Below are positions 22,976 to 36,303 of a DNA stretch of 64,000 nucleotides, piece after piece (within the stretch, counting starts at the first letter, position 1; the number at the start of each line of letters is the position of its first letter). The translations under genes and the position numbers were made by a program. The notes beneath the pieces are model-generated. The model worked only from the letters and a program-made list of their open reading frames with translations. It ran no database searches and was not told where the DNA came from. The DNA is from Carnegiea gigantea (Eukaryota; Streptophyta; Magnoliopsida; Caryophyllales; Cactaceae), in contig JAKOGI010000343.1 in NCBI GenBank assembly GCA_029747015.1, positions 491,001 to 555,000 of the forward strand, read 5' to 3'.

Positions 22976-25387
22976 TGACATCCCAAATGTACATAATTTA
23001 CTGCTTGCATTCTCATCAATTAACATCATTAATTAGTAGTGATATCCCAAATGATCAGGGTGTTACTGCTGTTTGAAAAGGACAAGGCTTGAATTAAAGA
23101 TAATTAAACATAACTAAGCTGAACATCGTTTCCACCACATGGCATTTATGAAAACAAACCATCAAACCAACATCAATAGTAACTAACGATCTCATAATTT
23201 ACATCAAATATAGTAACTCTTAATAGAGCATATGGTTCTAACATCAAAATATCTCATAGTACAGTGCTCAAAATATTTCAGCACTAAACATTACTATTCC
23301 TTTTAGACATTCCCGGTCACTTATCTTCTCCCGTTAGCCTGCCGGCCAGAGGACGATTCACTAAGCATTTCCCTAAAATAAAATATTAAAAAATTTTGAA
23401 TTGTGAGCTGAAGCTCAGTACATGCATTTCTGTATTGTTAAGTGGTCATGGAAAAACTAGTTGGGCCCGCATTGCAATTTGTTTTGATTAAAAACAAGGA
23501 ATGAGATAAATATAAAACTGCATTATCAATTATTATCTGATAGTAAACCCCAATAACTGTTACAATCTGATGATATATGTACCGATCGGGGGACTTGGCC
23601 TGAAGCTGCACGGTAACTAAAGGGCAATACCCTGTAACTGATAACTGATGGGATCACTAATTTTGTGATAAACCAGTGATTAAATTGATTCATTGATGTA
23701 CTTGCCAAAACATTATAATTTTGATAAATGCGTGCTGATTTCTAAAGATACAGACAATGAACGTACTTGGCCCTTTTAGTGAAATGTCGTTGAGTATGAT
23801 TATGCACGAAAATAAAGGGAATGATAGATTAGGCTCTGACTCTATACAAAAATATCCTTATAGGAACATATAGTTAGCAAACGTATTTATTTCCATAGTT
23901 AATACTTTGGTAAAAGAAAAGTAAGGGCGTAACATGGGCTAAAGTAAATGACTCGTGACCTAATCTCCAAATCTCCATTTGAGACCTAATTCCCTAATAT
24001 AGAAATCTTAAGAAGTCCAAAAAAACTTTCATTTGGAACACAAAACATGATTCTCACAATAGGGTTCCCAACATGGGGCTAAAAACGAGGGTACCAATTT
24101 TGGTCGAACCTGTGCAGTTCTAGCAAAATTGCCATAACGTTGTCCACACAACTCGGATTAAAGCAATTTAAAAGGCATTTAAAAGCTAATACACTGATAT
24201 ATCTATGCACCAAAAATCACAATTTTTCACTGGGATAATCACTAACAGTCTATTGGCAAAGTTTCCCCTGCTTTCTGTCATTTCCTAGCGCCCACTATCC
24301 TAGCTTTCTCCTCTCTTTTCACACAAATCCTCATCTAAAATCAATCCCTAAAACCATGTAACAAAGGTTTGGTCCTCCCATCATCATGCAAAACCATCAT
24401 ACTCAATTTCACTACATAATCATATACATCAAAGATTCATTTTTCAATTAAATGTATACAAATAATATGCTTGATATTAAAGGAAACTAAACCTTGCATA
24501 ATCATTAAAATCCTAACTTATGGCCAACTTATATTCACCCTTAACTCCTCAAAATCATCCAAAACTATAACAACTCCACTGTAATCATTAGTAATGCTAA
24601 AGATTAGCAAATAAAATACAAATCAATCTATAAACATGGTTTTAACTTAAGCGTGCACGAACATGATCGACCTCAACATTTACTTACTATCCAACTTAGC
24701 CAAAATTTAAAACATCCAAAATAACATCTAAAATAACTCGTATTTCTATCAAAACAACATGATCAACTACCAAAACAACAAAAACAAGAATCAAAACCAA
24801 GATACAAGCAAAATCAACAAGAACAACATTAGGGTTTGCTCACTTTGCTTGACGAAAAATAGGTGAAAGTGATGTTTGATGCTTGAGGGGGGCATGGGGA
24901 TGGCTGGTGATTGCCTTGGTGGCCAGAGGGTGGCTGTTGGGTGGCAGCAACGGTATAAAACAGTAGCAAAAACTAGCCAGGCAGCCGTGTAGAGAGAGAG
25001 AAGAGAGAGAAAATGTGGTTTTGGATTTGAGTTGTATTTTTTGACTAATCTGACAAGCTTGGCTGAGTTTTTATCTTCAAAAGTGACTTTTAGCTAACCA
25101 TGGTTAAGCTTAACTCATCATAATTAACTAGGCTAATATGCAAACTTGTTGGGCTTCAAATTAGGCCGAAATAAGTTAGGTTCGAGAATAAAATAGGTCG
25201 TACCGATAACGTTGTTACGTAACTCAAAATTAAATTTTTGTCATGTTATGGAAAACAATATAAATTGCTTAGATTAAACTTGTTAGGGCCTTCTATCAAT
25301 TCTTCCAAACTTTTCATTAATAACTAAATAAAGAAATAAAACTTGAATTACCATGTGAGGCCTAAATAAATTTTTCTCCACCGAGAT
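22976..25387 (-). repeat. 5' LTR of element 2, main part (remainder at 36304-36392)
   Basis: It begins TGACATCCC in plus-strand reading and aligns with 9557-11970. It is cut at 25387 by element 3. The missing outer 84 to 89 bp reappear at 36304-36392, ending GGGCTATTATA, and match 11971-12058. The 5-bp GAGAT at 25383-25387 is the left duplication copy. Confidence 0.9.
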
Positions 25388-27906
25388 TGTAATAGCCCAA
25401 CCCTAAATGATGTTTATTTATTTAATTACCTCATGTTAATAATTTTCTAAAATTTATTTATCATATTTAGTCATTCCGGTGGGGAAAAATTTGTTTGGGC
25501 CCTCACTTGGCAATTTGAGTTTTATTTATTTATTTAATTATTAACGAAAATTTTGGAAGAATTGATAGTAGGCCCTAACAAGTTTAATCTAAGCAATTTA
25601 TTTTATTTGTCGTAACATTACAAAAGTTTAAATTTGAGTACGTAAAAACGTTATCGTTACGAAGTGTTTTATTCTGAAATAGAACTTTCTTCGACCCAAT
25701 TTGAAGCCCAACATGTTTGCTTTCGTAACCTAACTAATTATCATGATTAAACTTAATCATGGTTAGCCAAAAAGTCATTTTGAAGATAAAAATTCAATCA
25801 AGTTGATTATATTAGTTAAAAAAACACAACCCAACCCAAAACCCATCTTCTCTCTCCTTCCTCTCTCTACACGCCAGCCCCTCCCCCACCTGCTGTTTGG
25901 GGTTTTCTGGCCAGTTTTCGGCCAGCCCTAGTTTCCTCTGATGCCCCCCCAACATCCTAGTGGCACTAGCCACCATCCTCCATCATTAAAACCACTAAAC
26001 ATCACCTCCATCTATACTTTTATCAAGCTTGAAGTGAGTAACCTTAATCTTGATCTTGTTGGTTTTAATTTTTATCTTAGTTTTGATTCTTGTTTTGATG
26101 TGTTTGATTGTTGATCCTGATGTTTTGATGAGAAATCAGAGCTATTGTGATGTTGATCATGGTGGAGTTGAGTTGGGAGCATGTTAGGGTTAGGGTTATT
26201 CATAATCATGCAAGCTTTAAGTGGGAAGTTTATTTTTCTTGGATTCTTGTACTTGATTTAGTGGTTTCAATATCTAATAATGTTATAAGGATGTTCTTGG
26301 TGATCTTGGATGAAGTGAAAGTTGGCCAAAAGTTAGGGTTTTATTGATTATGCAAGGGTTTAACCTTCCTTCGATAGCAAGTATGTTATTAGTGTATATT
26401 TGATTGAAAAATGATCTTTGATGTACATGATTTTGAAGTAAAATTGAGTGTGATGGTTTTATATGGTGATGGGAAGTACCGAAGCATTGTTATATGACTT
26501 TAAGGTGTGATTTTGGATGGGGAATTGTGTGAAAAGAAAGGAGAAAGGCTTGATAGTGAAGGCTTGAAAATTTCCGAAAACAGGGCAAGCTTTGTGATTA
26601 AACTGGTAATTATCAGCCCATTGAAAAATTATGATTTTTGGTGAGCAAGTTCAGTGTGTTAGCTTTCATGTGCCTTTTGAATCACCTTAATCCAAGGTCT
26701 GTGAAAAAAGTTATGGCCATTTTATAAGAGCTACAGACGTTAGACCAAAACTGACATACGTGTGTTCTAGCCCTATTTTGGGAACCATATGGTAGGAATT
26801 GTGCTTGGTGTTCTAAATTAAAGTTTTTTGGGACTTCTTAAGCTTTTAATATTGGAATTTTGGGTCTCAATTAGAGATTGAGGACCAAGTTACGAGTCAT
26901 TCTTTCTAACGCTTTGTTATGCTCTTATTTTCTTTTACTGAATTATTAACTTTGAAAATAAAAATATTTGCTAACTATATATTACTATAACCATATTTTT
27001 GTTCAAAATTAGGGGCTAATCTACCATTTCCCTCCCGTTTGTGCATAACCTGATTCAGTGACACTTCATTAAAAACCTCAGGTACGTTCAACGTCTATAT
27101 CTTTAGAAATCAGCACGTGTTTATCAAAATTATAATATTTTAGTAGGTATATCAATGAATCAGTTTAATTAGTGATTTACCCCATTACCAGTGACCCCAT
27201 CAGTTATCAGTTACAAGGGATTGCCCTTCAATTTCCCGCGCAGCTTCAGGTCAGGTCCCCCGATCGACTTGGCTGGTGTACACCTATCTTCAAATCGCAA
27301 CCGTTACTCGGGGTTCACTATCAGATAATAATTGACAATGCAGCTTTATATTTATCTCATTCTCTGTTTTTAATTAAAATGAATTGCAATGCAGACCCAA
27401 CTAGTTTCTTTTCCATGAACATTTAACAATACAGGAATGCATGTACTGAGCTTCAGCTCACAGTTCAAAATATTTTTACATTTTGTTTTAGGGAAATGCT
27501 CAGTGAATCGCCCTCGGGCTAATAGGCTAACTGGAAAAGACAAGCGAGCGAGAAAGTCAAGATGAAATAGTGGTGTTTTAGTGCTAAAATGTATTGAGCA
27601 CTGTATTGTGAAATATTTTGATGTTAAAGCTACATACTCTACAATAGTTATTATATTTTGATGTAAACCCTAGAATAGTGAAATGGTTTGACGTTAGAAC
27701 GGTTTATATATGGTTTGATGGGTTGTAATTATGTGAATGCCTTTTGATGGAAATCATTGATTAGCATTGCTAAAATTTATTAGTTACAAGCAAAACCTTG
27801 TCCTTTTAGATGGCGGTAACGTCCTAATCATTTAGGATATTACTGCTAATCGGTGAACTATCGAAGAGAACGCCAACAGTAAACTATGTGCATTTGGGGC
27901 GTTACA
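25388..27906 (+). repeat. 5' LTR of element 3
   Basis: 2519 bp, beginning TGTAATAGCCCAACCC and ending GGGGCGTTACA. It pairs with 33788-36303. By eye, dozens of differences separate the first 350 bases of the two copies. A CT-rich tract lies at about 25846-25870. The open frames inside (for example 26147-26347 and 27172-27426) have no domain and are not called as genes. Confidence 0.92.
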
Positions 27907-27926
27907 GATTAGGTATTGGAGTCAGG
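27907..27926 (+). other. Primer-binding site region of element 3
   Basis: GATTAGGTATTGGAGTCAGG follows the LTR directly. It is a degraded form of the TGGTATCAGAGC PBS followed by the family's conserved CAGGTTTTGAT. Confidence 0.75.
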
Positions 27927-28381
27927 TTTTGATTTTTCCAGATGGGATACGGAGTGTGGAGCTTAGATGTAGGAGGGCGAGAAGGGTTATTAGTAAGGAA
28001 TATCATATATTATTAGAGACTTGTGATATTAGAAATGCATGTTGCTTATCTTCTATATGCCCCTCATTTGTGTTTTCCTTGCTAGATGAATCCCTACACA
28101 ATCAACATGATACCTAGTACATCTGTAGCCACTCACATTTCACTATTGCATGCTAGTATTATAACACATGCGCAGGACCTTTTCTCTCAGTTTCATAGTA
28201 TCACAGTCTGTGCACACAGATTGCTATAGTCCTTACTAACAGTTGATCTGTGGGTAGAATTCAGACTAGGCTATCATCATTTCATGATAACAGGGAACCC
28301 AGGCTGGGACGGACTCAGGTTCTAAGTCTAGGGGGCTTGGGCTACCATCACTTCGGAGTTGTTGTTGAGGGAGGAGTTTGA

Positions 28382-28828
28382 GTAGAGGGGGCTCACTATA
28401 GAGACTCTTCAGCATGCCTTTCCGTTACATCAGCACATCCCTCGGCTGCATCACCAGCACCAGCACACGGGCCACCTTCGCTGCCTACTCCAGCCACCCC
28501 ACTGATGCCCAACAGTCATCGGGAGGCTCATGTGGTGGTGGATCTCTCTGATACACCAGAGATTGTGGTAGTTAGTTCTAAGGACGAGGCCATGGAGGAT
28601 TTCGAGGGCCATGTGGAGGATAAGGATGATCTCGAGGAGGATCAAGACATTGATGAGGCAGCGGTGGAGCAACAGTGGGATCAAGAGATTGAAGATATGA
28701 TAGTGGAGCAGCAGGTTGAGCAGGAGACTAACAAGGTAGAGTCAGGAGTGTCGGACAGTAGCTTCGACTCGGGTGAGGAGCCGGAGGATGAGTCCGACCC
28801 AGATTATGATCCGTCTAGGGATCGTTAG
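28382..28828 (+). CDS. Accessory leader ORF of element 3: Pro-rich plus acidic protein
   Basis: Open from just after a TGA (28379-28381) to the stop at 28826-28828, with an internal ATG at 28505 giving 107 aa. The part before the ATG is Pro/Ala-rich (SAHPSAASPAP...). The C-terminal part is highly acidic and ends DYDPSRDR, parallel to DYDPYRDY in element 2. Homologous open text also precedes the TGA (about 28258-28378), so the ancestral frame may have been longer. It has no recognised domain, signal peptide or zinc site. It lies between the PBS and gag on the same strand as gag. It could be a nucleic-acid-mimic or activation-type protein, but function is unknown. Confidence 0.55.
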   Translation, partial: VEGAHYRDSSACLSVTSAHPSAASPAPAHGPPSLPTPATPLMPNSHREAHVVVDLSDTPEIVVVSSKDEAMEDFEGHVEDKDDLEEDQDIDEAAVEQQWDQEIEDMIVEQQVEQETNKVESGVSDSSFDSGEEPEDESDPDYDPSRDR

Positions 28829-29279
28829 GTTGTTTCTGAATTGCACCTGAGTGTGTTACATTTTGAGCCCTGTATGTATATATATATGATATGGTCAGAT
28901 TGGACAGTTATATTTTTTGTATATATAGTTAGTCCAATCCTCTCTGACCGTGATGACATGGTCTGTTTCTCTTTTTAGTCATGTGGCAGATCTAGTGTCT
29001 TGGGGCTAGTTAGTTTCGGGGTTGAGGTAGGAGTCAAAACTTACTTTGCCTAGTTAGTTAGATGTGATATATTTTGCTGATCATGCATATAAACAGGCAG
29101 TTATGTATGTAAATAAGCAGTTATGAAATGACATAATAAAGCTTTGAGCTTGTTTTCAATAATATTTGAGTTATGTTAAATGTATTTGTTGGGCATGCTT
29201 ATCTTTCATGTTTGGGTATTGTAGTCATTGAATTATTTCGTTTAATGTATGATCCAAATATCCAAATTAGTGCATAATA

Positions 29280-30248
29280 ATGCAGAGGTTCATATAGAGG
29301 AAATCTCGGATCATGGCAGGGATTAAGTGATCAAGCCTCCTATCATGTGCCACCAACTTTTAGCCAAATGCCACCAATCCCTTCTGAGTTAGCTAACAAC
29401 ATTGGGGACACGAACTACTGGCCATCCTTAGTAGCTGAATTGATGAAGCAAATTCTCCAAGTACCTAGTGAAACCCCTCCTAAAGAGGATAAATTCGCAG
29501 ATAGGGTAGGACGATGCAACCTTAAAGTGTATGATAGAACTTATGATCTAGTAGTATTGGAGGAATTGGTAAGGGGGATGGAGAAAATTTTTACAGTGGT
29601 GAAGGTGTCAGAAGAAAAGAAAGTAACCATTGGGATGTATTATTTGACTGGTGAAGCTGATATTTGGGGACACACTGTTAAGGATAAGCTCGTAGGGTTT
29701 AAATTCACTTGGAGTAAATTTCTGAGTGAGTTGAGGGAAAAATTTTACCCAGTTATGGTCTAAAGGCAAAAGGAGAAATAGTTTATGAAGTTGAAAATGA
29801 GTGGCAACATGACTGTGACGCAGTGTGCCAGTAAGTTCACAGAATTATCCAGGTTTGTTCATGAGTTTGTATCATTTGAAAGGTAGAAGATGAGAAGGTT
29901 TGAAGAGGGTTTGGCCTTCTATATTCGAAATCAGTTAACTGGGCAACCAATCTTGACTTAACAAAAGCTTTATGAGCAAGCCGCTGAAGTGGAGTGAGTA
30001 AAAACAGAGTTGAGAGCCCTGAACCCAAAATTAACCAAAAGAGAAATGGGTTTAAGCGAGGAACTCCAAGTGAGAGTGTGAACCAGAAGAAAGCTTCTCC
30101 CGCTCCTCCCAAGAGTCGTCTAACAGGCTCGACAAAGCCCTGTGCGAAATGTGAAAGATCAAATCACACCACCTCTAAATACCGAGTAGGAACTAATAAG
30201 TGCATGTGGTATGGAAGCCCTAAACACCTTATTGTTGCATGGCCATGA
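29280..30248 (+). pseudogene. Element 3 gag
   Basis: The leader end matches the start region of element 2 gag. The open frame 29347-29763 reads from MPPTFSQMPP through YDRTYDLVVLEE to the capsid region and stops at a TAA. The sequence then continues through further stops to a zinc-knuckle section (29994-30248). The first knuckle, CAKCERSNHTTSKY, has lost its last Cys. In the second, CMWY replaces CMWC. Gag would have coated the RNA, but this copy cannot make a full protein. Confidence 0.88.
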
Positions 30249-30660
30249 AGAATGAAGGCTATAGACAAAGGTGCAGCAAAATCCTTGGTGCCACCTCACC
30301 AAAGGGCCCCACACTAAGGCCTGCAGCAGTAGGATGAGTGTATGTAATGAGTAAGAACGAAGCTTCCACCTCCGGTACGATAGTCACTGGAACTCTCTTT
30401 TTAAATTCAAAGCCATTTTGTGTATTATTTAATTCGGAAGCTACCCATTCATTTATCTCGACGTGATCTGCCATGCAATTGAACCTGGAGGATAGGAGGA
30501 CGGAAACCAATTATAGGATCAAACTACTCAACGATTCTATGATTGAGTGCCCCATCTCCTATAAACTTATTCCCATTACCATTCGTGGAATCACTTTCCC
30601 TGTGGATCTAATTTAATTTGATTTGTCTAATTTTGATATCATTTTGGGAATGAATTGGTT
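30249..30660 (+). pseudogene. Element 3 aspartic protease region
   Basis: Plus-strand text aligns with the protease part of the element 2 gag frame. The segment before the active site (TIVTGTLFLNSKPF-like, about 30370-30420) is recognisable. The DSG-equivalent codons near 30430-30440 read N-S-E, so the catalytic Asp appears lost. Stops are present. Confidence 0.7.
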
Positions 30661-31987
30661 GCACATTTATAAAGCTAAAATTGACTATAAAGATCTTAAG
30701 GTTATTTTAAAGGATGAAAAAGGGAGGAAAGTGTGTTTCTATGGGCAGATAGAGGAAGAATGTTGTCCCTTGATTTCTACTATAAAGGCAAATAAGCTGT
30801 TTTGTCAATGGTGTATTGGATATTGGTGTTATACTATTGGCGCCCAAATAAAAGAAGAGAAAGCAGGAAATATTTTTGTAGTTTGTGAATTTGAAGATGC
30901 TTTCCTTGAAGAGTTACCAGGACTAACCCCACAAAGGGAAATTGATTTTGAAATTGAATTAACCCCTAGTGCCCAACCTATCTCCAAAGGCCCATGTCGT
31001 ATGGCCCTAACTGAGCTTAAGGAACTGAAGATTCAGTTACATGAGCTGTTGCAGAAGGGCTTTATTGGGTCAAGTGTGTCACCATAGGGTGCCTCGTGTT
31101 GTTCATAAAGAAAAATGATGGAACCTTAAGGCTATGTACTGACTACATTGAGTTGAACAAGATCACCATCAAAAACAAGTACCCTTCGCCGTGGATAAAT
31201 GACTTGTTTGACGAACTGCAAGGAGCAAGAGTTTTCTCTAAGATTGATTTGAGGTCAGGGCACCATAAACTCAGGATTAAACCTGAAGATATCTCTAAGA
31301 CTGCGTTTAGGACCAGGAATGGTCATTATAAATTTACATTAATGCCGTTTGGGCTCACCAATGCCCCCGTAGCTTTCGTGGATCTTATGAATAGAGTCTT
31401 CAGATCCTACTTAGACAAGTTTATAGTGGTGTTCATAGATGACATACTTATCTATTCTAAGAACAAGGAGGAACATGTTGATCATTTGAGGATGGTGTTA
31501 CAAACCCAGAGGGAGCATCAACTTTATGAAAAATTAAAGAAGTGTAAATTTTGGTTGGAAGAAGTGGTGCTCTTGGGTCATGTGGTTACAAAAGAAGGAA
31601 TCAAAATTGACTGCCAAAAAGGTGAAGGCAATCACGGAATGGTCAAGGCCTACTAACGTCACTGAGATTAGATGTTTTCTGGGTTTAGCGGGCTATTATC
31701 GAAGGTTCATCAAGGACTTTTCGAAAACCCAGACCAATCTGCTAAAGAAACCGAATAAATTTGAGTGGACAGAGAAGTGTGAAAGAGCCTTTCAAGAGTT
31801 AAGGCAGCAATTAACTGCCGCCCCAATCCTAACGCTACCAGTGGAAAGTAAGGAGTATATCATCTATATTGATGCTTCAAAGAACGGCTTCGGGTGTGTA
31901 CTGATGCAAAAAGACAATGTAGTAGCTTATGCCTCTCGACAGCTCAACCCTTATAGGAAAATTACGCCACCTATGACCTGGAGTTAG
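30623..31987 (+). pseudogene. Element 3 reverse transcriptase and start of RNase H
   Basis: Three open pieces follow one another: 30623-31087 (linker plus RT entry), 31096-31656 (RT fingers and palm) and 31580-31987 (thumb and RNase H start, shifted frame). Landmarks are [42 protein letters not shown] and an intact [11 protein letters not shown] (FIDD at 31432-31443). [15 protein letters not shown] follows, then RNase H with an [11 protein letters not shown] segment near 31865. A single stop and one frameshift break what is otherwise the best preserved RT in the window. Confidence 0.92.
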
Positions 31988-33787
31988 TAGCCATGGTTTT
32001 TACATTGAAAATTTGGAGAATTACTTATATGGGATACCATGTAAAATCTATACTGACTATGAAAGTCTGAAGTATATCTTCACCCGGAAGGAGCTCAATT
32101 TGAGAGAATGGCATTGGCTCGAGTTGCTTATAGACTATGATTTGTAGATTCAATATCATCTAGGAAAAGCAAATGTTGTAACAGATATCTTGAGTAGGAA
32201 GGCGCAACATAGCCCAAGCACTGTGGTGATTACCCAGTTGAGTCTCTTGAGAGAGCTTAAGGACTTGGGAATGCAACTAGTGTCCCATGGGCAAGCACAT
32301 GTTCAATTATCAGCACTTACCTTATAGCCTTCCATCGTGGAGGAAATTCGAGTGCACTAGGAAAGTGATCCTGAACTCCAAAGAATACAGCAAAATTTAG
32401 AAAATGGAAAGTCTTCTAGGTTTGTAGTACATGAGGATGGGACCCTGCAATTCCAGAATCGCCCATGTGTACCCAAAAATGAGGAAATCAGGAAACCAAT
32501 CTTAGAGTAGGCTCACAATACTCGCTACTTAGTGCATCTCGAAGGTACCAAGATGTACAGAGACATAAGACAATACTTTTGGTGGAATAATATGAAGAAG
32601 GAGGCTGCAAAATATGTAGACAAGTGTCTAACCTGCCAAAAGGTTAAAGCGGGGCATCAGTGTCCCATGGGTGAATTACAACCCCTAGAAATTTCCACTT
32701 GAAGTGGTATTCAATCTCAATGGACTTTGTTAAGGGTTTAACCCTTATGCCTCGAAGAAGAATGCTATCTGGGTTATAGTTGACCAACTTACCAAGTCGA
32801 CCTATTTTCTCCCAATTAGGGACACTCGGGGAGGCGAAAAACTTGCCCAACTTCATGTTAAGCAGATAGTCCACCATCATAGGATTCCTTAGACATAGTA
32901 TCAGATAGGGATCAAAGCTTCAAAAGGCCTTTGGGATCAAATTGAACTTTAGTAGCTTTTATAACCCTGAGATAGATGGACAAACTAAAAGAGCGAATCA
33001 AATTCTAGAGGATATGTTAAGAGCTTATGTATTAGAGTTCCAAGGGAAATCCGAAGATGATTTACCATTGGTGGAGTTTTCCTATAACAATAGCTACCAA
33101 TCTACCATCAAAATGGCCCCATTTGAAGCTTTATATGGGAGAAAATGTAGAACCCCACTGTGTTGGAGTGATTTAGATGAGGCATTGACCATAGGTCCTG
33201 AAAGGATCCAGGAAACCATTGAAGCAATAAGAAAAATTTGGGGGCATATTAAGGTTGCCTAGAGTCAGCAAAAGAATTATACGGGCAAGAGGAGTCCTCT
33301 GGAATTTCAAATAGGCGACAAAGTTTTTCTAGAAGTTTCGCCAACTAAGGGTATCAAGAGGTTCAGAGTACAAGGAAAACTGAATCCAAGATATATTAGA
33401 CCATATGAAATTATTGAAAAGCTGAATCCCGTAGCTTATCGCCAGATCTGCCAGTAGAACTTGAACACGTATATAACGTGTTTCACATCTCTTAGCTCAG
33501 AAATTATATCCCAAATGCAAATCACACCATTGCATCTGAACCTATTGAAATCACTACGGATTTAGTATATGAAGAGCAACCAATCCAAATACTAAATCGA
33601 AGGATTAAGTAGTTGTGCAACAAGCAGATAACTCTAGTCAAAGAGTTATGGTTAAATCATACCTCCGAGAAGCTACTTGGGAGACTGAAGAGGAAATGAA
33701 AGCCAAATAACCACAATTATTTGAGGTAATCTTGCATTACAAGGTAAAACTCATAAGTTTCGAGGATACACTTTAAGGGGGGAAGGC
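31988..33787 (+). pseudogene. Element 3 RNase H end, integrase and C-terminal domain
   Basis: RNase H text continues to about 32210. The integrase zinc region has CxxC at 32625-32636. The core D residues are at about 32723-32725 (MDFVKG) and 32904-32906 (SDRD). The Glu expected in the GQTER motif is Lys (32987-32989, GQTKRANQ), which would inactivate strand transfer. The open frame 32942-33262 covers the end of the core. A C-terminal segment (about 33262-33720) with KVFLEVSPTKGIKRF-like text resembles the basic, chromodomain-bearing tails of chromoviruses. A polypurine tract GGGGGGAAGGC ends at 33787. Confidence 0.88.
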
Positions 33788-36303
33788 TGTAATAGCCCAA
33801 CTATAAATTATGTTTATTTATTTAATTACCTCATGTTAATGATTTTCTCAAATTTATTAATCGCATTTAATCATCCTGGTGGGAAAAATTTATTTGGGCC
33901 GTCACTTGACAATTCAATTTTTATTTATTTATTTAATTATTAATGAAAACTTTAGAAGAATTGATAGTAGACCCTAACAAGTTTAATCTAAGTAATTTAT
34001 TTTGTTTTTCGTAATATTACAAAAATTTAAATTTGAGTACACAAAAACGTTATCGTTACGAAGCGTTTTATTTCCGAATCCAACTTTCTTCGGCCCAACT
34101 TGAAGCCCAACATGTTTGTTTTCTTTATCTAACTAATTACCATGATTAAGATTAATCATGGTTAGCCAAAAAGGCATTTCAAAGATGAAAACTCAGCCAA
34201 GTTGATTAGATTAGTTAAAAAAACACAACACAACCCAAAAGCCATCTTCTCTCTCCTTTCTCTCTCTACACGCTAGCCCCTCACCCAACTGCTGTTTGGT
34301 GTTTTCCTGCCAATTTTCAGCCAGCCCCGGTTGCCTCTGACCCCCCTGACATACTAATACCACAAGCCACCATCCTCCATCATCAAAACCACTAAACATC
34401 AGCTTCATCTCTACTTTTATCAAGCTTGAAGTGAGTAACCTTAATCTTCATCTTATTGGTTTTGATTTTTATTTTAGTTTTGTTTCTTGTTTTGATGTTT
34501 TTAATTGTTGATCATGATGCTCTAATAAGAAATAAGAGTTATTTTGATGTTGATCATGGTGGAGTTAAGTTAAGAGCATGTTAGGGTTAGGGTTATTCAT
34601 GATCATGCAAGCTTTAAGTGAGAAGTCTATTTTTCTTGGATTCTTGTATTTGATTTAGTGGTTTTAATCTCTAATAATGTTATGAGGATGTTCTTGGTGA
34701 TTTGGATGAAGTGGAAGTTGGCCAAAAGTTAGGGTTTTGTTGATTATACAAGGGTTTAGCCTTCCTTTGATAGCAAGTATGTTATTAGTGTATATTAGAT
34801 TGGAAAATGATCTTTGATGTACATGATTTTTAAGTGAAATTGAGTCTGATGGTTTTGTATGGTGATGGGAAGGACCAAAGCATTGTTATATGACTTTAAG
34901 GTGTGATTTTGGATGGGGAATTGTGTGAAAAGAAAGGAGAAAGCCTCGATAGTGAAGGCTAAAAAATTTTAGAAAATAGGGCAAATTTTGTGATTAAACT
35001 GGTAATTATCGGCCCTTTGAAAAATTATTATTTTTGGTGGGTATATATGTTAGTATGTTATATTTTAGATACCTTTTAAATTGCCTTAATCTGAGGTTTG
35101 TGGAAAAAGTTATGGCTGTTTTACAGGAGCTGCGCAGGTCAGACCAAAACTAGCGTACTTGTGTTCTAGCCTCATTTTGGAAACCCTATGGTGGGAATCG
35201 TGTTTGGTGTTCCAAATTAAAGTTTTTCAGGACTTCTTAAGCTTTTAATATTGGGGTTTTGGGTCTCAATTAGAAATTGGAGGACTAAGTCACGAGTCAT
35301 TCTTTCTAAGCCTTTGTTATGCTCTTATTTTTCTTTTACTAAATTATTAACTAGGAAAATAAAAATATTTGCTAACTATATGTTAGTATAACAATGTTTT
35401 TGTTCAAAATCAGGGCCTAGTCTATGATTTCCTACCCTTTTGTGTATAACCTGATTCAATGACACTTCATTAAAAACCTCAAGTATGTTCATTGTTTGTA
35501 TCTTTAGAAATCAGCATGTATTTATCAAAATTATAATGTTTTAGCACGTACATCAATGAATCCGTTTAATCAATGATTTACTGCATAATCAGTGACCCCA
35601 TCAGTTATCAGTTATAAGGCATTGCCCTTTAGTTACCCACGCGGCTTCAAGTCAGGTCCCCCGATCAACTTGGTAGGTGTACACCTATCTTCATATCGCA
35701 ACTGTTACTAGGGGTTCACTATCAGATAATAATTGACAATGCAGTTTCATATTTATCTTATTCCCTACTTTTCATTAAAATGAATTACAATGCGGGCCCA
35801 ACCAGATTTTTTTCCATGAACGTTTAATAATATAGGAATGCATATACTAAACTTCGGCTCATAGTTCGAAATATTTTCATGTTTTGTTTTAGGGAAATTG
35901 TGAATCACCCTCGGGCTGACAGGCCGACTGGAGAAGACAAGTGAGCGAGAAAGTCAAAATGAAATAATGGTGTTTTAGTGCTGAAATGTATTGAGCACTA
36001 CATTGTGAAATATTTTGATGTTAAAGCTATATACTCTACAAGAGTTATTATATTTTGATGTAAACCCTGGAATAGTTAAATGGGTTGATGTTAAAACTGT
36101 TTATGTATGGTTTGATGGGTTGTAATTATGTGAACGCCTTTTGATGGAAATCATTGATTAGCATTGCTAAAATTTATCATTTATAATCTAAGCCTTATTC
36201 TTTGGGACGGGATAATGCCCTAATCATTTAGGATATTACTTCTAATTAGTGAAACTATCGAGGAGAACACAAACGGTGAATTACGTGCATTTGGGGTATT
36301 ATA
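33788..36303 (+). repeat. 3' LTR of element 3
   Basis: 2516 bp, beginning TGTAATAGCCCAACTAT and ending GGGGTATTATA (the CA terminus has decayed to TA). It aligns end to end with 25388-27906. It is followed by the GGGAT duplication copy and the displaced 5' end of the element 2 LTR. Confidence 0.92.

Larger units (their letters stand above)
25388..36303 (+). mobile_element. Element 3: plus-strand Ty3/gypsy retrotransposon inserted in the element 2 LTR
   Basis: A full-length 10.9-kb element. It has a 5' LTR at 25388-27906, a PBS, an accessory leader frame, gag, PR-RT-RH-INT, a polypurine tract and a 3' LTR at 33788-36303. It is flanked by GAGAT (25383-25387) and GGGAT (36304-36308), a 5-bp duplication with one difference. 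It is a relative of element 2 in opposite orientation. Several stops, at least one catalytic substitution in the integrase, and divergence between its LTRs make it defective and not recent. Confidence 0.92.

Noticed and set aside
26147..26347. Frame inside the element 3 5' LTR
   Set aside because: The frame is not maintained in the 3' LTR copy or the element 2 LTRs, so it is not a conserved LTR gene.
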